In this document: piece by piece, positions 34,119-46,181 of the stretch
Position numbering within the stretch: the first letter of the stretch is position 1
Layout of the letters: the number at the start of each line of letters is the position of its first letter
NCBI GenBank assembly: GCA_948567375.1
Contig: OX419756.1
Span: 6,949,001-7,013,000 of the forward strand
Source: Lunularia cruciata
Taxonomy: Eukaryota > Streptophyta > Marchantiopsida > Lunulariales > Lunulariaceae
Reading direction: 5' to 3'
DNA length: 64,000 nucleotides
Program-made: the position numbers and the translations under genes
The notes under the pieces: generated by a model
Seen by the model: only the letters and a program-made list of their open reading frames with translations
Told to the model about the DNA's origin: nothing
Databases searched by the model: none

Positions 34119-34708
34119 AATTTTTTTAGTCCAAGAGAGTGGATCACCGCTCTTGGAATAGCACGAACTACTAAAACTGAGTAATTTGAGGTGGAGAACA
34201 TAGAGTAGTTGCTAGACTTAGAAAGGACTTTAGAGAGCGGATGGGATGGATGCACCGGGAGGCCAATTTCTCGCACCTAGCTTTCCATTCTCAAACCCAT
34301 TCCGTATCAAGGTTATGTATATCAAGCGTGAGCAAATGAGAGTATCGCTAGTTTATCACTTTGGCCCAGAATTCATGGATAGAGTGATGAACTCACCAAA
34401 CCTGGTGATTCTACCAATGGTGATATATGACAGAGAGTGGGATTTGACAATCTACATTCTATTATGATAAAATGGATATGAATGTCCCAAATCCTCTCCC
34501 TTTCAACACTCAAGTAAAAATCCGTTATGTAGTGAGGCCGAAATTGATGTTTAGAGATTTTGTGGTTAGGAATTTTGGTGAGGAGTATTATCAATGAGTG
34601 ATAGCTTTTGAGGTCCCAATGGTAGTTCTTATAGTTTGTGCGCCTTCTAGAGTGATTATATTGACTCTATATTGAAGTAGACATTAGCAATTGAGTGTTG
34701 CAGGAACC

Positions 34709-35797
34709 ATGGATCCGCAATTGCAAGAGTTGGTGCAAGGAATGCAAGGGATGTTGAATGAATTTCGAGAGATTAAGATGACCATGGAAACATTACAAAG
34801 TCAAGTGCAGATCCTCAGGAATGATCAAGCCATGCAAGAAGAAGAGCCGTCTCAAAACCCAGTACCTACAATTGAAGTACTTGGAGAGGCATCCGTGCCT
34901 ACGAACCCTATCAACGATGAAGCCACATTGCTACTCCGGATGAAGAAGACCTGCAACATCGAACCTTACAAGGAGTAGCGTTCGATGGGAGTAGTGGAAA
35001 ATTGGATCTCAAGAATGAATCGATATTTCCGATTGTTCTCAATAGAGATCACAAAGCATGTTGCATGCTTGTTTGCATGTGGGTACTTGACCAATAAAGC
35101 CTTCACATGGTATGATGCTTGGGAACGATCCATGCTGGCAGAGAGAAGGGAGGTCACATGGACAGCAATGCAAGAAGGATTGCTGAAGAATTTCCAATCG
35201 GTGGATTTTGTGCATATGGCTCGAACCCGACTATGGGGATTGAGACAGACAAATAGCATACAAGAGTATGAGGAGGCTTTTCTGGATCTACAAGTTGCAA
35301 TTACCGACATGAGTCCAGCAGAGGCTCTCAACAATTTCAAATGAGGGTTGAAAGAGCGGATTCGCCAAGAAGTCATGGTGCAAAATCCTCGCACGGTATT
35401 TGAAGCCATTGCTTGTGCGTAGAGAATAGCAGGAGCATTAGGTGGAGGTGAAGGAGTAGCTCCACCTCAACCTTATCGGGCAGAAATGCCACACATGGGT
35501 GGACCAATACCGATGGAATTAGGCAACCTTCGATTCCGGGATCGAGGAGCACGACCGTTTCAAGTGGAGCGGGGACGAGTAGAAGAATGAAGAGATGGAG
35601 TCCCACGAGGAGAAGAGACTCAAGGAGAACAACGCCGTTATTACAATTGTGGCCATATTGGGCACATATCTACCAACTATCGCACTTGTTTCCCTAGAGG
35701 CCCTTGGCCTTCATTCAAGCAATCTTTGAACAACATGGAGAGGCACATTGACGAGGAGGAGGTGGAAATCACTTCGGAAAACAAAGATTGCCAATAA
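34709..35797 (+). pseudogene. A2 gag remnant
   Basis: ATG at 34709 starts MDPQLQELVQGMQGML. TAG at 34976-34978 is at the same codon as TAG 16021 in A1. Further stops are TGA near 35342 and TAG near 35421. The capsid region reads KAFTWYDAWERSMLAERREVT. The zinc knuckle is damaged, YYNCGHIGHISTNY, with both outer cysteines changed to Tyr (a G-to-A change each). Gag closes at TAA 35795-35797, the stop shared by all copies, followed at once by ATG. Confidence 0.87.
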
Positions 35798-35892
35798 ATG
35801 TACCTTGTGGCCTTACTGGCTCAATAAGGAAGCAAAGAAGCGAGGGAAGGAAGAAGAATATTGCACAACGATCCCAAAAGGCAATCTCATAA

Positions 35893-38800
35893 TTGATTGT
35901 CATGAATGGAATCCTAGAAGGTAATCAAGTGAGAGTATTAATAGATCCGGGAGCAACAAAGAATTTCTTGTCTCGCTCTGTTGCAATAAGATTGGGAATG
36001 GATCTAGAGAGAGATGGAAGTGAAGAAGTAGAGTTACCAAATAGGCAAACAGAGAGGATTGAATCATTACCTAGACGGGTAACCCTCTCTGTAGGAGAAT
36101 ATCATGAAGCAATTGAGTGGCGAGTGATATAGTTAGCTCGTTATGATGCAATTTTAGGCATGCCATGGATGGAGCAGTACAACCCTATGGTGGAGTGGAG
36201 GAAAAAAGTAGTGAGAACCTACCAATGGTCAATCATTGGGGTTAAAGAAAAATCACACAGGCAAAAACTACCTCTATATGTTGTAGGGACGGCAACTGTC
36301 TATAAGACCGATAGATGTTTTATGGGTCTAATAAGAGAAGTCCAGAGTGCACAACTCGATGGAAAAATTATTGAGAAATTAAAGGATGTGGTGGATGAGT
36401 TTCAAGATGTCTTTCCCGATGATCTACCCTCAGGATTACCACCAAAAAGGCAAGTAGATCATAAAATTGAGACACTTCCGGGGAAGATGCCTCCTTGTAA
36501 GCCCCCATATCGCCTATCACCTCATGAGTTGGAGGAGTGTAAGACTCAAATTGAGGAGATGTTGCAGAAATGGTTCATCCAACCTAGTGTATCATCATAT
36601 GGGGCCCCTATTTTGTTTGTGAAGAAGAAGGATTGTACAATGCGCATGTGCATTGACTATTGTGGTCTCAATCAGCAAACAATGAAGAACAAATACCCCT
36701 TACCTCGCATGGATGACCTGTTTGATCAACTCCATGGAGCAAGATACTTCACCAAAATGGACTTGCAAAGTGGTTACAATCAAATCCAAATTGTAGAGGA
36801 GGCTACGCACAAAACTGCCTTTCAAACCAAGTATGGCCACTTTGAGTATCTTGTGATGCCTTTTGGCCTCACCAATGCACCTGCCACTTTCATGAGTCTA
36901 ATGAATGACATATTTTGTCCATACTTGGATAAGTCTGTTATCGTCTTCTTGGATGATATCTTAGTATACAATAGCACGATGACAAAATACAAACAACATC
37001 TACGAGAGGTCCTCTAGATTCTAAGACAAAATAAATTGTATGCCAAAATCTCAAAGTGTGAGTTTGGCAAGTCTAAAGTAGACTACTTGGGGCATAGAGT
37101 AAGTGCAGAGGGCATTCAAGTATAGATAGATAAAATAGAGGTCATTCAAAAATGGAGTGCCCCAGAAGATCAGACTCAACTTAAGAGCTTCTTGGGGTTG
37201 ACGGGATTCTATCGTAGATTTGTCAAGGACTTCTCCAAGGTTGCACAGCCTTTAACGGCATTACTTGGCAAGAGGAAGAAGTGGACATGGGGAACTGCAC
37301 AAGAGTTGGCCTTTCAAGAATTTAAGGCTGCCTTGTTACATGCACCAATCTTGAAGTGGTATGACCCAAAACGTCCAATCAAGTTGGCTACAGATGCATC
37401 AGGCATAGCAATAGGAGCAGTCCTACAACAAGAGTGGCATGACGGATGGCATCCAATTGCATATTTCTCTCAAAAGTTGTTACCAGCAGAGTGCAACTAC
37501 CACACCACAGAACAAGCAACCAAGCATTGGAAGCACTACTTGGGCAAGAAGGCATTTGTAGTAGAGACAGACCACAAACCTCTAGTCTACCTCGAGACAC
37601 AGAAGGATCTATCTCGTTGCCAAATTTGGTGGGCAGAGTGGCGACAACGCTTCAACCTGACAATCACCTATGTGGAAGGTAAGAAGCAACTTGCACATGC
37701 ATTCACCCGCATGCCAATGGCCAACAACTTGGTGGCAAAGGTTAAGATTAACCCTGAATTCTGGCAAGAGATTCTGGCGGCTACAAAAACTGACCCACAG
37801 ATTGTAGAAGCACAATCATCCAAAGGTGTCACCAGTACCCAAGGACTCACCTTTCAGGATGGCAGATTATGGATCCCAAATGTCCCAGAATTACGCACCA
37901 CCATTCTAGCGGAATGTCATGATTTGGCCATTACAGCTCATGTCGGAGTGGACAAGACCTTGGATGCAGTCAAGCGTCATTACTATTGGCCCAAGATGAG
38001 CAATGACGTGATGGACTATGTGCGTAGCTGCCTACTTTGCCAACAAAACAAAGCTTCTAATCAAGCTCTTGCAGGGCTCCTTCAACCTCTCCCCACTCCT
38101 ACCCAACGTTGGGAACAAGTGAGTATGCATCTTGTCTATGAATTACCCAAGACCACCTCAGGGTTTGACTCCATTGTGGTCTTTGTGGACCGGCTCAACA
38201 AAATGATTCATGTACGCCCTACCACCAAGGAGGTGACCGCTCCACAACTAGCTCAATTATACTTAGATGTAGTCTTTGCTCACCATGGCTTGTCTAGAGT
38301 ACTCATCATCGATAGAGGCACCCAATTCACCAGCTTGTTTTGGCAAACACTCTTTGGGTTCTTCAAAACCAAGTTGGCCATGTCCACAACTTACCTCCCC
38401 CAAACAGATGGCCAAACAGAGCGGGCTAATCGCACAATTGAAGACATGTTACGCGGCTTCACCTTAGAAGAGCAAGAGAGATGGGACACCCTACTCCCGT
38501 TGGTGGAATTTGCTTACAATAATTTAGTGAGAGCGCCAAGCACGGTGAGCATCCCTTCACACCTTCTAGCGGTGGAGAGCGCCAAGCACAGATTACAGAT
38601 TGCGCAAAATTGACAAAAGCAGTATGCTGATGCACACCGTCGGCACATGGAGTTTAATGTTGGGGATCAAATGTGGCTATCAACAACCAACCTCACATTA
38701 GTTGGACCTCGTTTTATTAGGCCTTTCTCGATTCTTCGTTGCATTAGCGTTGTGGCCTATCACCTTGAGCTACCACCACACATGAAGATCCATCCAGTCT

Positions 38801-39090
38801 TCCATGTCTCCCTACTACGCAAATATGCTCCCCAATCAGGCCAAGGTCATTCCACACCAGACATTTGACCTTGTCCGACACTCATTGATGGCATAGAGGA
38901 ATATGAAGTGGAGCGGATTCTCCAAAAATGCATGCGTGGTACTCGCCACCCGTGGGTGGAATATCTAGTACAATGGAAAGGTTACCTCCTCTATGAAGCC
39001 ACGTGGTAGCCTGCTGCCAATTTGGCACATGCACTTGTGTTGGTGCAAGCATTTGAGCAACAATTGCACAACAAGGACATTACGTCTTAA
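35893..39090 (+). pseudogene. A2 pol remnant (PR-RT-RH-IN-chromodomain)
   Basis: Frame is -1 relative to gag. Retropepsin LIDPGATKNFLS lies at 35938-35973. RT in 36160-37017 has [28 protein letters not shown] and [10 protein letters not shown]. RNase H (37370-37610) has ATDASG and DHKPLVYL, but a 21-bp in-frame deletion joins TTEQ to ATKHW and removes the segment with the catalytic Glu. The integrase zinc region is at about 37910-38050. The core reads SMHLVYELP (first catalytic Asp changed to His), IDRGTQF and QTDGQTERANR. A deletion follows near 38525-38560. The chromodomain is at about 38899-39009 (EEYEVERILQ, VEYLVQWKGY). The final stop is TAA 39088-39090. Internal stops include 36130, 37015, 37123, 38611 and 38866. 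Confidence 0.92.
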
Positions 39091-39103
39091 AAGGAGGGAG
39101 GTC
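39091..39103 (+). other. A2 polypurine tract
   Basis: AAGGAGGGAGGTC, right after the pol stop and directly before the 3' LTR, in the expected position for plus-strand priming. Confidence 0.78.
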
Positions 39104-39842
39104 TGTAATACCAAGAGCTAGCCATATGATCTAGATGTGAAATTTGGTTTGGTAACATCTAGAATGATGTTATACATGATGGTTGAAATAGATCAGATAG
39201 AAGTATCACCAAAAGAGTACTTCTACAAATAGGGCAGAAACCGAAATAGACTTGAGAACCTTAGAACCAATAGCTAGACAAATGATTTAAAGGTGAGAAT
39301 TGGTTTGGTAACATCTGGAAGGATGTTACACATGATGGACTAAACATATCAGAAAGAGGTATCACCAAAAGGGGACTTCTACTAATAGAGTAGGAACTGA
39401 AATATGCCTGAATTCTTTGAAGGCAATTTCAGAGGCCTAAACGGATGAATTAGGCCTTGAAAATGTGTAGATCCCTCCCCAATGGAGGAAAGGTTGGCCT
39501 TCCCTCCCCTATTGCTTTGTCTCGTTGAGAGCTTTCCAACGGTACCTTACTCATGTGATTTTGAGATTCCTACAAGAAGATTCCCTAAAAGATTCCCTCT
39601 GGTCAAAGCTTGTTTGACCAACCAGATAGGACCTAGACCAAAGATGTCACCCATCCAAGTAAGTAATCCAAGGGTGGAGCTTGCTGACATGTCACCTATC
39701 TGTGTCCCTAATCCTATGGTGGAGCTTCCTTGGCGGAGATCCTCTTTGTTTACATAATAAAGAGAAGGTGCTCCCTTGGGGCATCGATTGTTTGAGTGTG
39801 CAATCTATGTTTTCTCTCTTCTCTTGTCCTCGGAGTATTACA
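39104..39842 (+). repeat. A2 3' LTR
   Basis: 739 bp, TGTAATACC to GAGTATTACA, followed by the GAAAG target duplication and the rest of the A3 LTR. It is nearly identical to the 5' LTR. Confidence 0.95.
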
Positions 39843-39847
39843 GAAAG

Positions 39848-40247
39848 CCAACCTTTCTTCCACTAGAAGAGGGGGTAATTTGCACATTTTTGAGGCCTAA
39901 TTCATATGTTTAGGCCTCCAAAATTGCCTTCAAAGATTTCAGGCATATTTTGGTTCCTACTCTATTAGTAGAAGTCCCCTTTTGGTGCTACCTCTTTTTG
40001 ATTTTTTTAGTCCATCATGTGTAACCATCCTTCCAAATGTTACCAAACCAATTCTCACCTTTAAAACATATATCTAACTATTGGTTCTAAGGTTTTCAAG
40101 TATATTTTGGTTTTTGCCTTATTAGTAAAAGTACTCTTTTGGTGATACTTCTATCTGATCTATTTTGACCACCATGTATAACATCATTCCTAATGTTACC
40201 AAATCAAATCTTGTATCTAGATCATATGGCTAGTTGTTGGTATTACA
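39848..40247 (-). repeat. A3 5' LTR, second part
   Basis: Continues the A3 LTR interrupted at 33360 (GGGAAAG joins CCAACCTTTCTTCC) and ends TTGGTATTACA at 40247. It is followed by AAGAT, the partner of AAGAC at 21542. Confidence 0.9.
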
Positions 40248-40456
40248 AAGATGTACTAATTGGTTGTTATAGTGGACCCTTCGGAGCAGTAGTGTCATGC
40301 TCCTAACCACTAGAGGTCCCAATCTCAATGTAGAAAACTCACTCCAATCTAACTGCAAGCTCCATATGTCCTCTAGTGGCATCCCAAGTAGACCAAGGAT
40401 GTAATCCAAGTAGCCCATGCTCACCTTGATGGACTCAAAGTAGACCACTCTCCCTA
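40248..40456 (-). pseudogene. Family B fragment upstream of RT
   Basis: About 200 bp of outer-element sequence between element A3 and the solo LTR. A minus-strand open frame covers it (FESIKVSMGYLDYILGLLG), but I recognise no motif. By position it belongs between gag/protease and the pre-RT linker at 21349-21546. Confidence 0.5.
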
Positions 40457-41170
40457 AGTAATGCTCTGAGGACAAGAGAAGAGAGAGAATCACAAATTAC
40501 ACACTCAACATTCGGTGCTCCAAAGGAGCACCTTCTCTTTATTATATAGACAAAGAGTATCTCCTCCAAGGAAGCTCCACCATAGGATTAGGCACACAGA
40601 TAGGTGACATGTCATCAAGCTCCACCCTTGGATTACTTACTTGGATGGGTGACATGTCGGTCTAGGTCCTATCTGGTTGGTCAAACAAGCTTTGATTGGA
40701 GGGAATCTTTTAAGGAATCTTCTTGTAGGAGTCTCATAATCACGTGATTAAGGTACCATTGGAATGCTCTCAATGAGACAAACTAAGGGAAGGGAATGCC
40801 ATCCTTTAATCCATTGGGGGGGATTTTTACATTTTTTAGGCCTAATTCATCCATTTAGGCCTTTGAAATTGCCTTCAAAGATTTCAAGCATATTTCGGTT
40901 TCTACTCTATTAGAAGAAGTCTCCTTTTGGTGGTACCTCTCTCTGATCTGTTTAGTCCATCATGTCTAACATCCTTCCAGATGTTACCAAATCAATTCTC
41001 ACCTTTAAATCATATGTCTAGCTATTGGTTCAATTTTTACTCTATTAGTGGAAGTACTCTTTTGGTGATACTTCTATCTGATCTATTTTGACCATCATGT
41101 ATAACATCATTCTAGATGTTACCAAACCAAATTTCACATCTAGATCATATGGCTAGCTCTTGGTATTACA
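40457..41170 (-). mobile_element. Solo LTR of family A
   Basis: A complete minus-orientation LTR (AGTAATGCTCTGAGG to GCTCTTGGTATTACA, 714 bp) with no interior. Flanks CCCTA (40452-40456) and CTCTA (41171-41175) form a target duplication with one mismatch. Its first two bases are changed from TG. It arose by recombination between two LTRs of one inserted element, leaving one LTR inside family B. Confidence 0.85.
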
Positions 41171-43400
41171 CTCTAGTAGCCATTGGTTGTGTCCCAAGAA
41201 TACCCTGCCCACTTGGTCCATTGCCCCCTAACATGTGCTTGAATTGTCTCCATAAGCATAAGGCTCACAAGTGTTTGAGTGGTGATGCCTATGAAGTGCA
41301 TCCTAGGCTGCTATGCCAAGCCAAGGCTCACAATCCAAGTCAAACAATTCAAGTCCATAGCTTGACCTAACATCTTATGTATAGATGCCTCTGACACTAC
41401 TAGAACAATGGTAATACTAGTGCAAAAACCCATTGCTAGCTCTCTCTCATCTACATTGGGCTCCACCAATTGCTGTAATTGTGAGTCCCAAATTAGTCCA
41501 AGACCTCTTTCTCAAAAAGCATGAGAGTTTGGGAAACTCATAAGTGTGGGAAAAGTAGCTCTAGGTTGTCCATCTAGGTTCACCACTACCATCAGTGACC
41601 TATCAGCCACTATCACCATTTGAGATTGACACCCAACATCCAAGATGTCATCAATAATGATATGGTCTAGTTGCCAAATCTCGTCATAAGGGCACTATAG
41701 AATCTCTCTATGTAAGAGGTTTGTCCACCAAAGATAAAGATAATGAGCCCGTGATCTCACTCTGGCTGCATCTAACAAAACAACAATTCCCATCCAAGAA
41801 TGACTTTATTGTGTACTCACTACCACCCAAGTGCAAGAATTACCCATCAAATGGGACATTCTCCAAAATGTAAGCTAGAGAAATGGAGTGATAAACTTGG
41901 AGATGTTGTAGTATCCATAACATCTCCCAAAACAACCCTGAATGGGGATCTTGAAGACCCAAACCTTAGCCTATATGTGTATGTCCCTGACATGGCCATC
42001 TAGAAATCACCAAATGAACAAGCCCATGTTGCTCTAGATCATGCACCTCCAGTACGGAAATGTCTGCTAATATGGCCTTTTGGTAACCCCTAACTATTGA
42101 TATCAATAATAACTCAAGATACCAATAAGCCAAGTGTGCCACATGATGTAGAGAGACTTGCCTAGCAATCTCATTTCTCTCCACATACAAGTACTTCTAT
42201 ACTCGTATACCCGCCTATTGGACCGCAGCTAGTCCAGTGCTTATCCCACCAAACAACTCCAATAGACATACTCCCTCTATTGGATACTGCCAAGCTGTGA
42301 GTGTGGTATTTAGAGGTGTCAAGGTAATTGACTCTGAAGGCTCATCCTCACACTGATCTCTTGGTGGTACAAAGGCTACACTCCAAGTTTACTGCACCAA
42401 CTGATCTACATGTTACAGTAATGAATCCTCTGAACTCCACAATGGAACATCCAAGGTGGATAGAACAATCCCACTCATACTCCAAATCCAAGTGATCTCC
42501 TCGGGTACTAGAGTATCCTCTGCATGGGCATTCCCTTCCAATAAGTCACCAGGCCAAGTAACAATACCACTTAAAGTTGAAATTGATGTTGGCATGGTCC
42601 CGGACTCTAGTGAGCCAAGACTGCCACTATTGAAACGTATTGGTAGGTAACATACTCATCCCTCACCTGACTGCCAACCTGGTCTATAGAAGGTCATCTC
42701 CTCCCAAAAGTCAATACTAAAACCCATGGGGTATAGCACCGCTCCATTGACTAACACTCAACTATTGTTGCAATAGTCTGAGCTCTCACCACTGAGCTAT
42801 CAATTGGATGACCAGGCTGAATCTAAAAAACTAGCTTTCCATGTGTGATGTATTGTGTCAAACCACCTCCTAGAGATGTCTGCATCTGAAATGGACACCT
42901 CTTTGCATTCCTCTTTTGTAACCCTAGACCAAAAACTGCAGCCTTCCCCAACGTAAAGGGTTGCGCACCAAAGTCTAATAAAATTCTCTATGGTGCAGAC
43001 CTTCCCTAAAGGTCCCACAAAATGAAAAATCCCCCTTTGTTTATTCAATAGGACAACACCGGGTGTGAACCACGCTCTCTCAAAGGTCGGTCTAGTTGGC
43101 AACTCCTCCAATCTAGCCATTGTTTCCTGACATAACCCATTGGTCGCTTAGTGAATCCCATGCTCCTCAACCAAGTCAACTCCACTATCAACCACCTCTA
43201 CTCTAATAGTAGGAACCACATCATCCCTACTCTCACAAAGTATGGCAACCAATCTGAACATTGGGGTTGGGTCAACTCTCAATGTACACATGTCATTGGT
43301 TGAAAATAAAGGATAGCGCATAATCACCTAAGCCGCCCCAACATCATGTTAGACTCAATCTGTGTAGTAGCAGGTGGCTGACTAGTAGGTAGTCAATCAT
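41171..43400 (-). pseudogene. Family B segment between gag and RT, unrecognised
   Basis: By position on the minus strand this should contain the protease and linker of the outer element. I see many short frames on both strands (minus 42800-43120 and 41966-42190 are the longest on the minus side) but no clear retropepsin DSG or DTG motif. Stops and probable frame changes are dense. Assignment rests on context only. Confidence 0.4.
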
Positions 43401-45430
43401 GCACCTCATCACCACCTACCACACCTACATTAGGATGTCTAAGAGCCATGGATAATGTCTATAGAGCCTCAAAGAGCATGAAAGATTGGAGAAGTCTGAT
43501 TTGTCTTCCAATCTCTCCTCTTTGTGGATCCAACTCCATTGATGCTCCTCTAAGCTCTAGAGCACATATTGCACTCCTAGTCATTACTATAGATGCATCC
43601 ACTTGTGTTTCTTTGCACATGAAGTCCAAAGCATCTCTATCACCAACATATGAGGTGGAAGCCTCAACATCCAACTCTGATCTCCTCTAAGCAATGGCCA
43701 TACTAGCCAATCTCTACTCCAACTGCTCAACCCAAGTAGCCATAGATGTATTGGAAGTAAGTGCAGGTATTGCATCCCTACTAGGTATAGATCCTCTACT
43801 ACCACCTTGTCCTCCATGAACTAGAGCTCCTCTACTATTTGCAATAGTAACCCTACCACTCCGGTCAACACATTGATCACTAGAGTGACCATATCTGTGA
43901 CAATGCTCACACTAGCTTTATGTTGGCTGTGATGCACCAAAGCGATCAAGTCTGTTGCTTTAAGTACACTCTCTCCTATGCTAAGGTCCATTACAAGTCC
44001 AACAAGCAACACCACCACTCATTGGCTGCTATTGACCCAAAAATGAAGGTAAGGGTCTAGTTTCACTAGGCCCTCCACTCGCTCCATAGGATTTGAGTTG
44101 TCCACCTTATCCTCAAAAACCAATTGGACGTGGTGCACTTTGCTGTACTCTAGAAGAATTCATAGTGTTGGATGAGGTCTCCCTACCAAATCCAGATGTC
44201 ACTACTCTCTCCTCCACCATGTTGAGCTCAATACACTCAGCCAAACCAAAGACCATTGCCAAAGTGGGCAAAGTAGCCTGTAATAATGTAGCATCATGAA
44301 CTCTACGTTACAACTCCCTGTCCAGTATCCCATACTAAAATTGGACTTCTTGGGCCTCAATAACTCCCTGAGTGAAACTGATCTACCATTTCATGCAAGT
44401 GTTTGCCTCATTTTGGCTCTCTCTCCAACCTTCCATTGGAACTCTGCAAGCTTCTCAGCTTATCAATCCGCACTCCCCAATAATTCTACCTCAAACACTA
44501 GAATAATTCCACCATGTGGTTAAACCCTGGTACTACACCAACTCTTGTAGTGATACCTCCACTCATAGTAGCACTATCTTTAGTTAGTGCACCTCAACTA
44601 GCTCCACCAATGCTACTTGAGCTAGAACTTGTGGGTATAGTCAATCTACCCTTGGCAATCAAGCCTGAAGTGATAGAGACATAGTTTGGAGACCAATATT
44701 GTCTCCATAACTCAATCTCCTCCAAGTGAGCTCTCTTGAACTCATGGTAGTCATCCATCGGTGGACCCTCCAAGTGCTGAAATAATCCCGGCCATGCCAT
44801 GAAAGGTATGAACAAAGTCGGGTTCTGCATCTACTGAACCCGACTTTGTTGACACTCCAACTATCAAACTCTTGGATTAAAGTCATCCAACTCAATGGTA
44901 TCCACTATATTAGAGCAACGCCTAGGGCATTTGGAGGCCTCATAAATATCATCTTTATCCCACAACAATGGTGCGGACATGCCAAGTGCACTCTTAATTG
45001 AATCAACTCCTATATCAAACTCCAACTCATAATCAATCTCCTCTCTTATTAGGACCTAAGATATAGGCTGATATTAAGCACCACTCCATATAAACCCATT
45101 GTGTATTGCATGGCTATCTTCTCTAGAATCCTCAAAGAACTCTACCATGATAAAGTAACCACAAACCACCAACCGCAACTTCAAATACCCTAGCAAGAAC
45201 CAACACCACCAACCAAACACCACCAAGTACCAAGAACAACTGAGCACCACCAAGTGCCAATACCAATGGTACACTACCTACTAATGTAACTCTAACTGAG
45301 ACAACTACACAAGGAGAAAGGGCTACATGTAACCTATCATCACCACACGCACTCTCACGGTCTGTAGGTCATCACTTCTTGCCTCACTGGAGAGAAACAA
45401 AGGTAGTCTAACTAGTCATCACTCCAGCCT
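43400..45430 (-). pseudogene. Family B gag remnant
   Basis: The minus strand carries a perfect CCHC zinc knuckle CEHCHRYGHSSDQC at 43870-43911, preceded by a second, imperfect one (CWTCNGP, a stop, then HRREC) near 43970-44010. Upstream, about 44220-44480, lies a typical gag segment with ATLLQATLPTLAMVFGLAECIELNMVEE. Stops are common, so only fragments are open (44594-44830, 43821-44018 in other frames). This identifies 43.4-45.4 kb as the gag of the outer element. Confidence 0.65.
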
Positions 45431-46181
45431 CACCACCAAGTACACACTAGAGCACCAATGCTCTAAATTCAAGGGACTTCACACAAACGTGGTGCACAAA
45501 TAGGAAGTAGAGAATGAAGGGGGTCCAATCACAAGAAATCTGAATGAAAAACCTCTATCTCATAAAGCAACACAAGACTGACTCTACCACCATTTGGCAT
45601 TTGACATAATAGAAGTTCTTATCTACATCCTAAGCTACCAAGATCACCAAGAATGGTATCAAACTTCCTCTCTCAACCAAAGCTATAAGTGTATAGATAA
45701 TAGTGGGCCAAGTCGCTTAGACAACAAGTGAGGATGGACCAGTTGGCTATGGCACCAGTCTAGGAACAAGAGATCTAGGAGTCAAACCCTATTGCGCCTA
45801 ATCTAGTAGTATGAACAGATTTTGCCAAACAATGACCAAGATCTACTCTAAATTAGCTAGCCTCACGCAAGCAAGCTGGCTTGCTAGCACTTTTGGCCCA
45901 TCTAGACCTTCGTAGCCTCTCATAGCGCATAGCCCTATGCCTCAAAACCTCAAAGCCTAAATTCAGCCAAATGAGTTCTTTCTTCTTGCCACCTTGAACC
46001 CTCCCCAAATTTGGCCAAAATCCTCTAAATTTGAAAAACTCCTCCAACTCTAGCCAAAAATCTACCACTTCAAAACTCTTCCAAATCTGGCCAAAATCTA
46101 ACATAAACTCCAACAAAAATTTGACGTAAAATCTGACATAAACCATCAAGTTGGCTGATCACCAAATCCTCCTTTGACTCT
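45431..46181 (-). repeat. Family B leader or 5' LTR, inner part
   Basis: Minus strand, upstream of gag. A candidate LTR end and primer site is TTTAGAGCA followed by TTGGTGCTCTAG near 45447, but it does not match the tRNA-Met primer well. The segment ends at 46181, where element A4 is inserted, and continues at 52831. Its right end (about 46110-46181) takes part in a local duplication seen again at 52915-52990. Confidence 0.4.

Larger units (their letters stand above)
33361..39842 (+). mobile_element. Element A2: youngest chromovirus copy, defective
   Basis: Plus-strand A-family element. LTRs 33361-34105 (745 bp) and 39104-39842 (739 bp), with the perfect target duplication GAAAG at 33356-33360 and 39843-39847. 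It is inserted in the 5' LTR of A3. LTRs differ at about 3 positions per 100 over the first 390 bp compared by eye, the lowest of the A copies. It has lost essential residues: a Gag knuckle Cys to Tyr, an RNase H deletion, an integrase Asp to His and an integrase C-terminal deletion. It therefore could have moved only with proteins supplied in trans, or decayed quickly after insertion. Confidence 0.95.
21547..40247 (-). mobile_element. Element A3: chromovirus, itself invaded by C and A2
   Basis: Minus-strand member of the A family. 3' LTR 21547-22282; interior 22283-25947 plus 31594-33019 (about 5.1 kb, the same as A1); 5' LTR 33020-33360 plus 39848-40247. Flanks are AAGAC (21542-21546) and AAGAT (40248-40252), a target duplication with one mismatch. 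It is inserted in the family B sequence just upstream of RT. Element C sits in its gag and element A2 in its 5' LTR. It looks older than A2 and C, in agreement with the nesting. RT reads VFLDNILVY (Asp to Asn), so it is inactive. Confidence 0.92.

Noticed and set aside
45440..45462. Primer-binding site of family B at TTGGTGCTCTAG
   Set aside because: The match to a known tRNA 3' end is not clear, and the LTR limit cannot be confirmed from the truncated partner.
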